This document shows, one piece after another, positions 1 to 6,928 of a stretch of 13,634 nucleotides of DNA (its first letter is position 1; each line of letters starts with the position of its first letter). The position numbers and the translations under genes were made by a program. Source of the stretch: Solirubrobacterales bacterium (lineage in GTDB: Bacteria; Actinomycetota; Thermoleophilia; Solirubrobacterales; 70-9); contig JAUQWL010000146.1 of the NCBI GenBank assembly GCA_030835185.1, positions 1-13,634 of the forward strand. The letters are read 5' to 3'. The notes beneath the pieces are model-generated. The model was not told the DNA's origin. It ran no database searches and saw only the letters and a program-made list of their open reading frames with translations.

Positions 1-421
1 TGCGCCCGCCGACGCCGCCGGGCAGCGGGAAGCAGTAGTCCTGATCGGCAACGGCGAAATCCGCGTAGCCGCCGTCCCGCGTATAGCCGGTGAAAACCGC
101 CCGCTCGCAGAGGTTCTCCTTCCCGGACCGGCAGTACCGGCACTCACCGCAGGTCCACCCCAGCCACGGCACACCGACCCTGGCACCCGTCCCGAAACGA
201 TCGGCCCCGGCGCCGGACGATTCGACGGTCGCGACGATCTGGTGTCCGGGAATCAGCGGCAGCTTCGCCCGGTCCAGTTCACCGTCGATGATGTGGAGGT
301 CGGTCCGGCAGACTCCGCACGCCCTGACCCTCAGCAGAACTTCGCCGGGTGCCGGCTCCGGCACCTCGACCTCAGCCGCCCTGAGCGGGCCTGGCTGACG
401 GTCGAGGATCATCGCCCTCAC
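1..421 (-). CDS. Zinc-dependent alcohol dehydrogenase (N-terminal part, runs off the left edge)
   Basis: The first 140 residues of a medium-chain zinc alcohol dehydrogenase are visible; the C-terminal NAD(P)-binding half lies outside the window. The catalytic zinc site shows as CGVCRTD (Cys38) and PGHQ (His60). The usual Glu after this His is Gln, as in the AdhA-like branch that also carries a VPWLGWT stretch. The structural zinc lobe is CGECRYC...C (Cys91, 94, 97, 105), and TGYTRDGGYADFAV follows at about 111-124. Family members oxidise alcohols or reduce aldehydes in the cytosol; the substrate is unknown. The chosen start is GTG at 421, one base after the fbiC stop, with GGAG about nine bases upstream inside the fbiC end. 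ATG at 412 is an alternative. The tight spacing suggests co-transcription and translational coupling with fbiC. Confidence 0.9.
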   Translation of the reverse strand, partial: MRAMILDRQPGPLRAAEVEVPEPAPGEVLLRVRACGVCRTDLHIIDGELDRAKLPLIPGHQIVATVESSGAGADRFGTGARVGVPWLGWTCGECRYCRSGKENLCERAVFTGYTRDGGYADFAVADQDYCFPLPGGVGGR

Positions 422-422
422 C

Positions 423-2807
423 TCAGGTGGCTCCGGACCTCACCATCACCGGCGCAACGTCTGGTCGGTGCACGTCAACTGCGATCGCGTCGGCGGCAGA
501 GTCGGGCCATGCCCGGAGCACACGGTAAGAAGTATCGCGTTGCGCGGCCCGGCGGCCGGCCCGGTGTGCGGCGCCGATCAACTGTTCGACCTCCAGCCGG
601 ACCCCGTGCTGGGAGCCGGCCATGCGGGAGATGCTCTCTTCCATCAACGTACCCCCGAGGTCGTTGACCCCCCAGCGCAGGGCTTCGGTGGCCCCTTCCA
701 GGCCCATCTTGACCCAGCTCGCCTGAAGGTTCGTGATCGAGTGCCCCAGTCCCAGCCGGAAGGCTGCGGTGTGTTTCAGGTTTTCCTCGATCGAGATCTC
801 CTCGACCCCGTGAGTGCGGCCGAGCAACGTATTGAAGGGGATGAAGCTGAGCGGTACGAACTCGGTGATGCCGCCCGTACGCTCCTGAAGCGAGCGGATC
901 ACCTCGATGTGCCGGGCGAGCTCACGCGGCTCTTCGATGTGACCGAACATCACGGTCGAGGTACTCCTCAGACCCGCGGCGTGACTGGCTTCGATGATCT
1001 CGACCCAGCGCGCGGCCGGCAGCTTGTTCGGGGAGATCCGCTGGCGGACACCGTCGTCAAGGACTTCGGCCGCAGTGCCCGGGGTCGAACCCAGTCCGCA
1101 CTCGATCAGGTATTCGAACACCTCGACCGGCGGCAACCCCGAGATTTCGCACATGTGGTCGATTTCCATCGGCGAGTAGGCGTGGAGGTGGATCTCGGGG
1201 GCGACGCTCTTGGCCAGCTTCAGCCAGCCTCCGTAGTCCTCGAGCGTGATCTCGGGATGGATGCCGCCCTGCATGCAGAGCTCCGTAGCGCCGAACTCGA
1301 CCGCCTCTTCGACGCTTGCCACGAACTCGGCCTCGCTGGTTTCGTAGGCATCCGGGGAACGCCGGCCCTGCCCGAACCCGCAGAAGGCGCAGCCGACCGT
1401 GCAGATGTTGGTGAAGTTGATGTTGCGGTTGACCACGAAGGTGGCTGTCTCCCCGGCAAGCTCGGCCCTCAGGCTGTCGGCTGCGACCCTCATGGTTTCG
1501 ATCACCTCGGGCCGTGTCTCGGCAAACAGTGCGGTGAGTTCGTGCTCGCTCAGGCGAACCCCCTCACGCCCCTTGGCGATCGCCTCGAAAGCCACTCCGG
1601 GGTCGATCTTCTCTTCGCTGATCCGGCCCGAACCCAAGCGCGGGATGAAGCTCCAGTACTTGAGCTTGATCACGTCGAGGACGCCCTGCTCCAACCACTC
1701 GGAGTTCATGTACTTCGGATATACGCAGAGCCTCTCGGTCAGTGCCTGTCCGCGGGGGGCGAGCTCCTTGCGGACCTGGTGCGGGCTCGGAAAGGGATGC
1801 TCGGGCGAGATGTGATCACCGTTGGCCGAGAGGCCGCCGAGGTCGGTCGCCCCGGCGTCGATCAGCTCGGGCCACCAGTCGGAGAGGTTCGGCGGCACCT
1901 GGACTCCCACGTCCGGCATCAGCCTGGCGGTTTCGGAGATCAGGAACTCGAGGTCGCCGATCGAGATCGGGCAGGCCCAGTCGGGGAGGGCGACTTCACG
2001 GCCGTCAGTACCGGCAGCGGGACCCTCGGCGGCCCGGGCGGGTTCGATGCCGCCGGCACCCGCCGCCGTGCCCGCGTCCCGCGATGCGGAGAGACCGCTG
2101 TCGAGGCTGGCCGTGGGAGCGGCCTGGCCACGCCAGCGCCGGTCGGACGCTTCAGCGGCAATATCGGCCGGCTCCTGTCCGTAGTAGCGCGGATGCGGTA
2201 CGAAGTTCTGGATGATCACTTCCTGGATGTGCCCGTAGCGGTCCTGAAGGCGGGCGATCGCCTCGAGCGACTCGATCCGCTCCTCGGGCGTCTCGCCGAT
2301 GCCGACCAGGATGCCGGTCGTGAACGGGATCTTCAGGCGGCCGGCGGCTTCGATCGTCGCCAGGCGATGGGCGGGGTGCTTGGTCGGCGAGCCGGCGTGA
2401 ACCGTCTGCATCAGTCGCTCGGAGGAAGATTCGAGCATCAACCCCTGAGAGGCGGTCACCTCGCGAAGGCGGGCGAGGTCGCCTTCGGACACGGCACCGA
2501 TGTTCGTATGCGGCAGGATGCCCCGCTCGAGAGCCCGTTCGCAGGCCCAGATCACGTAAGCGGTGAAATCCTCGTGACCCCAGGAGCGGAGCTGTTCGGC
2601 GACGATCGGATTGACCTCCGGTTTCTCACCCGTGAGGAAGAGCAGTTCCTTGGTCCGGCGGGTGACCGCCTCGTCGAGCCGCCGCTCGACTTCGTCCGGC
2701 GCATGGATATGCGCCTGATGGGTCGCGAAAGCGCAGTACTTGCAGTAACACTGGCAGGTACGGGAGAGGGAGATTGTGTAGTTGCGAGAGAAGGTAATCC
2801 GGCGCAT
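423..2807 (-). CDS. fbiC: FbiC, fused CofG-CofH radical SAM enzyme (7,8-didemethyl-8-hydroxy-5-deazariboflavin synthase)
   Basis: This 794-residue protein makes the deazaflavin chromophore FO of coenzyme F420 from a tyrosine-derived precursor and a ribityl-diaminouracil. It carries two radical SAM modules. The N-terminal CofG half has CxxxCxxC at Cys18/22/25, with LFLTGEKPE near 57-65 and QVPPNLSDWWPEL near 303-315. The C-terminal CofH half has CTVGCAFCGFGQ with Cys469/473/476, MQGGIHPE further on, and STVMFGHIEEP near the middle of the domain. The CofG-first fusion is typical of actinobacteria; the length is somewhat below the roughly 850 residues of mycobacterial FbiC, because the N-terminus is short. 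An Ala/Gly-rich insert interrupts the CofG half (see 1992-2132). The ATG at 2807 puts the first cluster motif at the usual place, but no clear Shine-Dalgarno sequence precedes it, so a leaderless or short-leader mRNA is possible. The stop is one base from the alcohol dehydrogenase start. Confidence 0.96.
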   Translation of the reverse strand: MRRITFSRNYTISLSRTCQCYCKYCAFATHQAHIHAPDEVERRLDEAVTRRTKELLFLTGEKPEVNPIVAEQLRSWGHEDFTAYVIWACERALERGILPHTNIGAVSEGDLARLREVTASQGLMLESSSERLMQTVHAGSPTKHPAHRLATIEAAGRLKIPFTTGILVGIGETPEERIESLEAIARLQDRYGHIQEVIIQNFVPHPRYYGQEPADIAAEASDRRWRGQAAPTASLDSGLSASRDAGTAAGAGGIEPARAAEGPAAGTDGREVALPDWACPISIGDLEFLISETARLMPDVGVQVPPNLSDWWPELIDAGATDLGGLSANGDHISPEHPFPSPHQVRKELAPRGQALTERLCVYPKYMNSEWLEQGVLDVIKLKYWSFIPRLGSGRISEEKIDPGVAFEAIAKGREGVRLSEHELTALFAETRPEVIETMRVAADSLRAELAGETATFVVNRNINFTNICTVGCAFCGFGQGRRSPDAYETSEAEFVASVEEAVEFGATELCMQGGIHPEITLEDYGGWLKLAKSVAPEIHLHAYSPMEIDHMCEISGLPPVEVFEYLIECGLGSTPGTAAEVLDDGVRQRISPNKLPAARWVEIIEASHAAGLRSTSTVMFGHIEEPRELARHIEVIRSLQERTGGITEFVPLSFIPFNTLLGRTHGVEEISIEENLKHTAAFRLGLGHSITNLQASWVKMGLEGATEALRWGVNDLGGTLMEESISRMAGSQHGVRLEVEQLIGAAHRAGRRAAQRDTSYRVLRAWPDSAADAIAVDVHRPDVAPVMVRSGAT
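1992..2132 (-). other. Low-complexity Ala/Gly/Pro-rich insert inside the CofG domain of FbiC
   Basis: Codons for residues about 226-272 encode a stretch dominated by Ala, Gly, Ser, Pro and Arg (for example GTAAGAGGIEPARAAEGPAA). It sits between QNFVPHPRYYG (200-210) and DWACPISIGDLEFL (276-289). In single-domain CofG this segment joins late strands of the barrel and is much shorter. It looks like a disordered surface loop. The reading frame is open throughout and both flanks remain conserved, so this is an in-frame expansion, not a frameshift. Confidence 0.75.
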
Positions 2808-2843
2808 CCGGGCCCAACACTACCGCAGTAACGCAACGCGTAA

Positions 2844-2908
2844 CCGGCCGGTCCGGGTGACCGGATTTCACCCTTGGATCCACCCGGCCAGGGACCCTTT
2901 TCCGGGTG
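2844..2908. promoter_or_regulatory. Cluster of overlapping inverted repeats in the fbiC/mocA-like divergent region (candidate operators)
   Basis: Perfect dyads seen directly are CCGGTC-N5-GACCGG (2848-2864), GGGTGA-N7-TCACCC (2855-2873), and CACCCGG-N14-CCGGGTG (2881-2887 with 2902-2908). CCGGGTG also occurs at 2853-2859, giving three copies of the heptamer in 56 bases in both orientations. The array lies 37-101 bases upstream of the fbiC start and 139-203 bases upstream of the divergent nucleotidyltransferase. That placement fits repressor or activator sites serving one or both genes. No named regulator motif was recognised, and no confident -10/-35 pair was found on either strand. Confidence 0.4.
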
Positions 2909-2950
2909 AGGCGGGTGTCGCAACGACTTGCGCCTGCGTCGGTTACGCTG

Positions 2951-2970
2951 GGGTCTCGGACGGGAGATCC
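2951..2970 (+). other. Short hairpin in the presumed leader of the plus-strand nucleotidyltransferase
   Basis: GGGTCTC (2951-2957) can pair with GAGATCC (2964-2970) across a six-base loop, including one G-T pair. It lies 77 bases upstream of the chosen GTG start. There is no T-run after it, so it is not a typical intrinsic terminator. A weak TANNNT-type -10 (TACGCT, 2944-2949) sits immediately upstream, without a convincing -35. It could be a leader structure or chance in GC-rich DNA. Confidence 0.25.
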
Positions 2971-3037
2971 TCGTGGGGCGATTCCGTCATCCCGTATCAG
3001 CGCAAAGAACCTGAGAATGACCGGCTTGGGCGAAGAT

Positions 3038-3043
3038 GGAGGG
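3038..3043 (+). promoter_or_regulatory. Shine-Dalgarno GGAGGG that decides the start of the nucleotidyltransferase
   Basis: GGAGGG lies three bases before GTG at 3047, giving GGAGG-N4-GTG. It is the only strong ribosome-binding site near the start and favours GTG 3047 over the in-frame ATG at 3017, which has only weak purine-rich sequence before it. Confidence 0.6.
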
Positions 3044-3046
3044 TCA

Positions 3047-3661
3047 GTGCGTCGGAAAAATCGGATCGGCTGCCTCGTGCTGGCCGCCGGAGCCGGGGAG
3101 CGTTTCGACGGAATCAAGCAGTTGGCCGACCTGGGTGGCAAACCCCTGCTGGAGTACGCACTGGCAACCGCGCGAGCGGTCGAAGCCGGGCGAAGGATCG
3201 TGGTCCTCGGAGCCAATGCGGACGCGATCCTCGACCGGGTGGATCTCCTCGGTGTCGAGGCGGTCCGCTCCGGCCATTGGCGGGACGGTCAATCCGCTTC
3301 CCTCCGGACGGGGATTCGAGCTCTTTCCGATCTCGAAGCAGCGGTGATCCTGCTCGGCGACCAGCCCCTTGTCACAACGGCTGCGGTGGATCGTCTGCTG
3401 CATCACCGAACCGGGCGCGATCAGGCGATCCGGGCGTCTTACGGCGGCCGGCCGGGTCATCCGGTCATAGTCGAGCGTTCGCTTTTCAGCAGCATCGACC
3501 GTCTGACGGGTGACCAGGGCGCCCGCGATCTGCTCGAAAGAGCCCGAACGCTCGAAGTCCCATGCGACGACATTGCCGACCCTTTCGACATCGACGTCGA
3601 ATCCGACCTGATCGAAGCCCGGGCCAGGCTGAAAGCCCCGCAGAGGGTCGATCGAACGTAA
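3047..3661 (+). CDS. MocA/PucB-like molybdenum cofactor nucleotidyltransferase (MobA-like NTP transferase)
   Basis: This is a 204-residue single-domain nucleotidyltransferase. Relatives attach CMP or GMP to molybdopterin, producing the dinucleotide cofactor of molybdenum hydroxylases such as xanthine and CO dehydrogenases. Seen: the nucleotide-binding loop LAAGAGERF (12-20) followed by IKQL, the LLGDQP metal-site motif (102-107, Asp105), GGRPGHPV (133-140) and LTGDQGARDLL (153-163), all characteristic of MocA/YgfJ-type proteins. Its partners are on the opposite strand: xdhC and a molybdenum-hydroxylase FAD subunit. Its stop faces the xdhC stop with one base between them. The start is GTG, chosen for the GGAGGG upstream; ATG at 3017 would add ten residues. 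It shares the 5' region with divergent fbiC. CTP specificity is inferred from family resemblance, not shown. Confidence 0.85.
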   Translation: MRRKNRIGCLVLAAGAGERFDGIKQLADLGGKPLLEYALATARAVEAGRRIVVLGANADAILDRVDLLGVEAVRSGHWRDGQSASLRTGIRALSDLEAAVILLGDQPLVTTAAVDRLLHHRTGRDQAIRASYGGRPGHPVIVERSLFSSIDRLTGDQGARDLLERARTLEVPCDDIADPFDIDVESDLIEARARLKAPQRVDRT

Positions 3662-3662
3662 G

Positions 3663-4775
3663 CTATCCGCCGGCGTGGATGGGCAGGTCCGAATCGCGCA
3701 GGGGTTCGCCCCCCCTGCCGGTCCTCGAAGCAACGATCTCGGCCAGGATCGAGATCGCGGTCTCCTCCGGAGTCCGAGCCCCGAGATCCAGCCCGCAGGG
3801 CGCGTGGATGCGCGCGAGTCGATCATCGTCCACGCCCGCCTGCCTCAATCTTTCCACCCGGTCCGAATGGGTCTTCCGGCTGCCGAGGGCACCGATATAC
3901 CCCGCACCGGAAGCGAGCGCACCGATCAGGGCCGGTTCGTCGAACTTCGGGTCGTGGGTGAACACCAGGACGGCATCCCTGGATCCCAGCTTGCGATCCT
4001 TCAGGTCGTCGTCCGGCCAGTCGACAACCACTTCGGCAACCTCGGCAAACCGCCGTCCCGCTGCGAACGGCGGGCGGGCATCACAGATCGAGACGCGGTA
4101 ACCGATCTCACGGGCGATTCGGGCCAGCGCGACCGAGTAATCAATGGCTCCGTAGATCAGCATCTCGGGCGGCCTCTGAAACGACTGAAAGAAAACCGGC
4201 AGATCGTCACCCATCACCTCGCCTCCCGACCCGTAGCTCCGCACCCGGGAGGTACCCTCGTCAACGAAGCCGTGTGACTCCCGTTCGACGTTGTGGTCGA
4301 GCAGGTCGATCCCGAGACTGCCGACCGTACCCTGCTCCGTGACGGTCAGTTTCGAACCGGCGTCCGGGCCGGCCAGCAGCGTCGCGACCGCCACCGGTTC
4401 GCCCCGGTCCCGAGCCCGGGTAGCAGCCGAGAGTGCCGCATTGAACTCCGGCTTCAGTTCGCTCAGGAAGACCCGGACGGTCCCCCCGCACATAAGACCG
4501 ACGCTCGCTGCCTCACCGTCACTCACGCCGTAGCTGACGATCCTCGGTGCGCCGCCATCGAACACCTCACCTGCTTCTTCTGCGAGGGCCGATTCGACGC
4601 AGCCGCCCGTGACAGTGCCTTCGACCCGGCCGCGGTCATCGAAGAACATTTCGGCCCCCGGGTCCAGCGGAGACGATCCGATCCGGTCGATGAGCGTGGC
4701 GGCCACGACGCGGCGACCCTCGGCGAGCCATTCAGAGGCGATTCGTCCGGGCTGCGACGTGCTCACGTTTTCCAC
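3663..4775 (-). CDS. xdhC: XdhC/CoxI family molybdenum hydroxylase maturation factor (PucA-like)
   Basis: XdhC proteins bind molybdenum cofactor, promote its sulfuration and deliver it to xanthine dehydrogenase-type enzymes. The N-terminal XdhC_CoxI domain begins with SEWLAEGRRVVAATLI and contains GGCVE (57-61) and the CGG motif (96-98). The C-terminal Rossmann domain starts at LIYGAID (206-212), where many relatives have GAGH; the GAID form is common in actinobacteria. It then shows THDPKFDEPAL (273-283), YIGALGSRKT (293-302) and HAPCGLDLGARTPEE (324-338), so the protein is complete. The start is uncertain: GTG 4775 has AGGA seven bases upstream, GTG 4766 has GGTGGA upstream, and GTG 4805 gives a longer form. 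It is the last gene of the minus-strand run, after a 105-base gap, and converges on the MocA-like gene with a one-base stop-to-stop interval. Confidence 0.9.
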   Translation of the reverse strand: MENVSTSQPGRIASEWLAEGRRVVAATLIDRIGSSPLDPGAEMFFDDRGRVEGTVTGGCVESALAEEAGEVFDGGAPRIVSYGVSDGEAASVGLMCGGTVRVFLSELKPEFNAALSAATRARDRGEPVAVATLLAGPDAGSKLTVTEQGTVGSLGIDLLDHNVERESHGFVDEGTSRVRSYGSGGEVMGDDLPVFFQSFQRPPEMLIYGAIDYSVALARIAREIGYRVSICDARPPFAAGRRFAEVAEVVVDWPDDDLKDRKLGSRDAVLVFTHDPKFDEPALIGALASGAGYIGALGSRKTHSDRVERLRQAGVDDDRLARIHAPCGLDLGARTPEETAISILAEIVASRTGRGGEPLRDSDLPIHAGG

Positions 4776-4880
4776 CGGTCCATCCTGCGCATTATGCCGC
4801 AGCACTTCCTGACTCCCGGGCCGTTCCGGCTGCGGCAGTATCCGCCCCTCCGGTGTACAGGGGCCGTCCGGGAAAACCGG
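4776..4880 (-). other. 105-base gap before xdhC, the only sizeable gap in the minus-strand operon
   Basis: The spacer contains a perfect 6-bp inverted repeat, GCCCCT (4844-4849) with AGGGGC (4859-4864), loop nine bases, with no T-run after it on either strand. CATAAT on the minus strand (4796-4791) resembles a -10 box and lies about 16 bases before GTG 4775, but no matching -35 was found. A weak internal promoter or a processing hairpin is possible. The spacer encodes nothing recognisable. Confidence 0.3.
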
Positions 4881-6038
4881 TCATGAGGTCGCCAGCAGCA
4901 AGGCGATGAGAGCGGTGCGATCGGTGATCGAATCGCGGCTGACCCATTCGTCCACCGCGTGGGCACCGCCCCCGACCGGACCGAGTCCGTCGAGCACTAC
5001 CGCTCCTTCAGCGGCCGCGATATTGGCGTCACTGACACCTCCGGCATCGCCCTCGCCCACCTTCATTCCGAGCAACCGGCCGAGCTCGCTCGCGCGTGCA
5101 GCGGCTGCCGCGATCGCGGGAGAACGCTCCAGGGGAGGACGGGAATGAAGCAACTCCACGGTCAGGCCGGCATCGGCCCGAACCGGATTCAGCCCGTCCA
5201 GGAAACCGCGGACCCTCGTCTCTTCGGACCGATCGGGCACCCGGATATCGATGTTGGCAACCGCACGGTCGGGCACGACGTTCACCTCGGTCCCGCCACG
5301 GATCAAGCCGCAGCTGACGGTGGTTCCGACATCGCCTCGCACAAGCTGCCTGAGCTCCACCAGCTGGTCGACCATCTCGTCGATCGCATTGATCCCGGAC
5401 TCGGGCTCCAACCCCGCGTGGACCGCGCGGCCTCGTGTGTGGAGTTCGTAGCTGAGCCACCCCTTTCGCGAAGTCTTCAGGGCTCCCCCGGGCAAGGCCG
5501 GCTCGGGAACGAGCACGATTTCCGCTGAACGGGCCGCGCGCGTGATGACTTCGAGCGACGAACGGCTTCCCGTTTCTTCGTCGGGCGTCAACACGACAGT
5601 CACCGGATCGGCGAGCGCCGCAAGATCGAGGAGGATCTCGATAGCACCCAGCGCCGCGACGATGCCCCCGCGCATGTCGAGCACGCCCGGGCCGGAGATT
5701 CGGTCGCCGTCGAGCCTGAGCGGCCTGGAGGCGGCGGTCCCGCTGGGCCAGACCGTGTCGAAGTGACAGAGGACGACTCGCTGGCGATGCGATCCACCGC
5801 TGCCCTCGAAGCGCGCCTCGATACAGCTTCCTGCCGGTCCCGGATGCAACACGGGTGAACCACCCAGCTCGGTCAGCCAGCTCGCGAGGAGTTCTTCGAC
5901 GGGTTTCAGCGCCCGGGAATCGCCACTTGGCGCATCGAGCGCCGTTATCTCGCGAAGCCTCGCCAGCTGTTCATCGCGAATCGCATCCGCCGCAGATCGC
6001 AGCCGCGGAGCCAGGTCAGCCGGGGTTCCCGTGTTCAC
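4881..6038 (-). CDS. M20 family zinc hydrolase, carboxypeptidase G2/ArgE-like
   Basis: This 385-residue cytosolic di-zinc amidohydrolase (no signal peptide) cleaves an amide such as an N-acyl or C-terminal amino-acid bond; the substrate is unknown. The metal ligands and catalytic residues can be placed: CHFDTVW (His92, Asp94), LDMRGG (bridging Asp121), PDEETGS (catalytic Glu154, metal Glu155), VPEP (Glu179) and GGGAHAVDEW (His360). The lid-domain motif RAVHAG (204-209) is present, and SDAN (336-339) follows. Length is normal for the family. The GTG start overlaps the stop of the upstream FAD-subunit gene by four bases (GTGA), with no separate ribosome-binding site, which suggests translational coupling. 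In this context it may hydrolyse an intermediate made after ring oxidation. The motifs do not match the allantoate amidohydrolase/carbamoylase branch, so PucF/AllC activity should not be assumed. Confidence 0.88.
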   Translation of the reverse strand: MNTGTPADLAPRLRSAADAIRDEQLARLREITALDAPSGDSRALKPVEELLASWLTELGGSPVLHPGPAGSCIEARFEGSGGSHRQRVVLCHFDTVWPSGTAASRPLRLDGDRISGPGVLDMRGGIVAALGAIEILLDLAALADPVTVVLTPDEETGSRSSLEVITRAARSAEIVLVPEPALPGGALKTSRKGWLSYELHTRGRAVHAGLEPESGINAIDEMVDQLVELRQLVRGDVGTTVSCGLIRGGTEVNVVPDRAVANIDIRVPDRSEETRVRGFLDGLNPVRADAGLTVELLHSRPPLERSPAIAAAAARASELGRLLGMKVGEGDAGGVSDANIAAAEGAVVLDGLGPVGGGAHAVDEWVSRDSITDRTALIALLLATS

Positions 6039-6928
6039 AGCGGCCGGATGTCGTTCTCCTGGCCAATCGCTGAGATCGCCTCGTCGACCACCCGACGACA
6101 GACGACCGCCACAACGTGGCGCTTGTACTCGACCGAGCCGTTCGCATCCTCCACCGGTTCCGCAGCATCTGCCGCGAGGGGGCCCGCTTCCTCGAAAACA
6201 CGGTCGAGATCGGAGATGCCGGACCCGTTGAGCAGCCCTTCGGCGGCCTCGGCCCGGGCTGCCCTTACACCGGCCGACCCCACCGCCAGACGCACGTCGG
6301 CAAGGGATCCGTCCTCGATCCGGAGGTGACAGGCCGCAGTTATCGCGGGGCGTTCCGTGAGGATGAACTTCTGGTGTGCCACGCCGGCATCCGGCGCCAG
6401 CTCGCCAACTGAAATCGAGGTCAGAAGCTCCCCGTCTTCGAGTGCGTTCTCATAGGGGCCGACGATGAAGTCTTCGAGTTTCATTCGCCGCGGGTCGCCA
6501 TCGCCACGCCGCGCCTCGATCTCTCCATCCACTGTGAGCAGGAAGGTAGCCGGATCGGAATGGGGGTCGGCAAAACAGAGATTGCCCCCGATCGTGCCCA
6601 TCGTGCGAACCCTCAGGTTGCCCACCCCCCGCTCCATGCTCGCCAACGCCGGCCAATCCCTGCGGACCTCCGGGTGGCGTTCGATCGAGCGGTGGGTCTC
6701 GGTGGCACCGATTCTCAGCCGTCCGCCGCTCCGCTCGATGCCGCGGAGCTCTTCGACGCCTTTCAGGTCGATCACGTGCGGGTACTCGGCAAAGCCGAAC
6801 TTGGAGAGGAGGAAGAGTTCGGTCCCCCCGGCGTAGACGATCGCTTCGTCGCCGAGGGAATCGAGCAGTTCGGTGACACCCTCAACCGAATCCGGGCAGT
6901 GGCGCTCGAACGCCGCGAGTCGGGTCAT
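6035..6928 (-). CDS. FAD-binding subunit of a molybdenum hydroxylase (CoxM/PucC/XdhB-like)
   Basis: This 297-residue subunit carries FAD and passes electrons from the [2Fe-2S] subunit to NAD+ or another acceptor in xanthine/CO dehydrogenase-type complexes. FAD-binding motifs are YAGGTEL (32-38) and TIGGNLCFADPHSD (112-125). The C-terminal CO_deh_flav_C-type domain includes VRLAVGSAG (212-220) and a final SVEYKRHVVAVV helix. Start ATG shares one base with the stop of the upstream aminotransferase (TGATG). The same frame is open further upstream to 7192, but that is inside the aminotransferase gene and gives no FAD-domain sequence. The catalytic molybdenum subunit and the [2Fe-2S] subunit, which usually sit next to this gene, are missing from the window; its neighbours are an aminotransferase and an M20 hydrolase. 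Confidence 0.93.
   Translation of the reverse strand: MTRLAAFERHCPDSVEGVTELLDSLGDEAIVYAGGTELFLLSKFGFAEYPHVIDLKGVEELRGIERSGGRLRIGATETHRSIERHPEVRRDWPALASMERGVGNLRVRTMGTIGGNLCFADPHSDPATFLLTVDGEIEARRGDGDPRRMKLEDFIVGPYENALEDGELLTSISVGELAPDAGVAHQKFILTERPAITAACHLRIEDGSLADVRLAVGSAGVRAARAEAAEGLLNGSGISDLDRVFEEAGPLAADAAEPVEDANGSVEYKRHVVAVVCRRVVDEAISAIGQENDIRPL

Noticed and set aside
468..2831. A 787-codon open frame on the plus strand opposite fbiC
   Set aside because: It is fully antisense to a gene with clear radical SAM motifs, has no recognisable domain, and is the kind of long shadow frame that high-GC codon bias produces.
2906..3046. Upstream extension of the MocA-like protein in the same frame
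   Set aside because: The residues do not resemble the family; GGAGGG before GTG 3047 gives a normal-length protein.
2941..3046. A glycine or molybdenum-cofactor riboswitch in the leader of the plus-strand gene
   Set aside because: One short hairpin is visible, but the conserved core sequences of those aptamers could not be matched by eye. A covariance-model search would be decisive.
3047..3661. CofC/FbiD (F420 pathway guanylyltransferase), suggested by adjacency to fbiC
   Set aside because: The LAAGAGERF, GRPGHPV and GDQGAR motifs are those of MocA-type molybdopterin nucleotidyltransferases.
4881..6038. Allantoate amidohydrolase (AllC/PucF) identity for this M20 enzyme
   Set aside because: The HFDTVW and DMRGG motifs fit the CPG2/ArgE branch; the carbamoylase-branch hallmark around the first metal motif is not present.
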